Source: Lysobacter solisilvae (GTDB lineage: Bacteria > Pseudomonadota > Gammaproteobacteria > Xanthomonadales > Xanthomonadaceae). From it: 64,000 nucleotides of DNA. Below, in pieces: positions 63,374 to 64,000 of the stretch (positions within the stretch are counted from its first letter, which is position 1; each line of letters begins with the position of its first letter). A program made the position numbers and the translations under genes. The stretch spans positions 3,534,001 to 3,598,000 of the forward strand of contig NZ_CP071518.1 of NCBI RefSeq assembly GCF_016613535.2. Reading direction: 5' to 3'. The notes beneath the pieces are model-generated. The model was not told where the DNA came from and made no database searches. It saw only the letters and a list, made by a program, of their open reading frames with translations.

Positions 63374-63835
63374 TCACCACAGGTCGAACGTCAACCCCTC
63401 GCGCTCGTTGTCCCAGATCGTGCTCACCACCCACCAGCGGTCCTGCTCGAAGCACAGCTGGATGCTGTTGGCCCCGCGCTTGAGCAGCACGGACGAATCG
63501 GGCGCGGGCCGCGCCTCGTACAGGCTCCAGACGTGGGCGACCTGGCCGAAGCGTTCGATGCGATGGCCGATGTCGATCTCATGGAAGTCGTTCGCCGCGA
63601 AGAACGGCGTGACGTCCTCGATGTAGCGGTCCTGGGTGAACACCTGCGCGTGCGTGCCACCGTCGGGCTGCACCACCGTGCGCAGGCTCAGCGCCTCGGG
63701 CCGGTGGAGGAAGCGGAAGCGCGCCCAGTCGCGCGGCGCGCCGGCCGGCCCGGAGATGCACGCGTAGATGGCGCGGACCAGGCGGGGGATATCGCGGACA
63801 TCGTCGATCCATTCCTGCGGGATGGCGGTGTTCAT
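63374..63835 (-). CDS. Hypothetical protein with NTF2/SnoaL-like features
   Basis: A 153-aa soluble protein starting MNTAIPQEWIDDVRDIPRLV. Segments RYIEDVTPFFAANDFHEIDI, GQVAHVWSLYEARPAPDSSV and NSIQLCFEQDRWWVVSTIWD fit an NTF2-like (DUF4440-like) fold. Function is unknown. It lies 104 bp from the divergent start of the next gene, so the two share an intergenic promoter region. Confidence 0.7.
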   Translation of the reverse strand: MNTAIPQEWIDDVRDIPRLVRAIYACISGPAGAPRDWARFRFLHRPEALSLRTVVQPDGGTHAQVFTQDRYIEDVTPFFAANDFHEIDIGHRIERFGQVAHVWSLYEARPAPDSSVLLKRGANSIQLCFEQDRWWVVSTIWDNEREGLTFDLW

Positions 63836-63886
63836 GGCACTCCTTGAGGTGATGAAAAGGGCGTCGAGTCTTCGCTCGGCGGGGTG

Positions 63887-63892
63887 CCGCTA
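63887..63892 (+). promoter_or_regulatory. Candidate -10 (TACAAT-like) of the gene at 63.94 kb
   Basis: CGCTACAATACGG lies about 50 bases before the ATG. The hexamer near 63890 fits a sigma-70 -10. No good -35 match was seen. Confidence 0.35.
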
Positions 63893-63939
63893 CAATACGG
63901 ACCCAGACCGGCCATCGCCGGCGCCAGCCTGAGGCCGCC

Positions 63940-64000
63940 ATGAGCGACCAAGTCCCCGCGGACGCAACGTCCGTCAAGTTCACCGACCTGTCCCTGCCCG
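63940..64000 (+). CDS. Start of a probable DEAD-box RNA helicase (truncated by window end)
   Basis: Only 20 residues are visible (MSDQVPADATSVKFTDLSLP). The V-K-F-T-D-L-S-L-P segment resembles the Q-motif upstream aromatic and FxDLxL opening of DEAD-box helicases such as DeaD/RhlE types. The call rests on this short similarity and could be wrong. Confidence 0.45.
   Translation, partial: MSDQVPADATSVKFTDLSLP

Overview
The window is chromosomal DNA of a very GC-rich gammaproteobacterium, most likely a member of the Lysobacteraceae (Xanthomonadaceae; Lysobacter, Luteimonas or Pseudoxanthomonas-like). The basis is the overall gene repertoire: a full ccmABCDEFGHI cluster, a MetX-type acyltransferase, class III PhaC/PhaE, DUF1800/DUF1501 pair, SelO, Uup, ThpR and a lysine/alanine-rich histone H1-like protein. 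The dense GC-rich palindromic intergenic repeats also fit. The genus is an inference from gene content, not from a database search.

Layout. 1-7.4 kb: end of a DUF3293-like gene, then the cytochrome c maturation operon. 7.6-10.4 kb: MetX-family acyltransferase, cysteine-dioxygenase-family enzyme, an array of ~88-bp palindromic repeats and a DUF2214 membrane protein. 10.54 kb: tRNA-Leu(CAA), whose last 27 bases are duplicated at 25.16 kb. 10.6-25.2 kb: a 14.6-kb integrative element between these repeats, with a tyrosine integrase just inside the right end. 25.5-30.8 kb: a seven-gene yjfIJ/K-channel/yjfKLM/glutathionylspermidine-synthase-like operon for membrane stress. Two decayed tRNA-end-like sequences follow it. 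31-33 kb: a lipoprotein gene and a minisatellite. 33-37.7 kb: minus-strand genes including phaE-phaC-ybhB-DUF5329 and pssA. 37.9-41.2 kb: DUF1800/DUF1501 pair. 41.4-64 kb: mostly housekeeping genes (dinB, GDPD, rluF, rhomboid, POT transporter, GST, M14 peptidase, ydeI-like, thpR, SDR, alkB, uup, selO) and the start of a probable DEAD-box helicase gene.

The integrative element has lower GC than its flanks. It carries a replication/partition-like module on the plus strand: a 50-aa membrane protein, a tandem winged-helix protein followed directly by iteron-like repeats, a serine recombinase and a ParB-like protein. On the minus strand it carries a three-gene set. This comprises a 1337-aa protein joining an XRE-type HTH, a PD-(D/E)XK-type nuclease and a STAND-type NTPase with a long helical C-terminal region, a stand-alone SIR2-like protein, and a small membrane-anchored protein. 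This set is the best candidate for an undescribed anti-phage defence system in the window. That function is inferred from domains and context only.

Caution on quality. Six chromosomal genes carry single-base lesions: ccmF, a DUF1800 gene, the 5' end of a small membrane-protein gene, a GDPD gene, a POT transporter gene and a GST gene. Four of these are one extra base in a short homopolymer. This looks more like sequence error than real gene decay and should be checked against reads before any of these genes is called a pseudogene.
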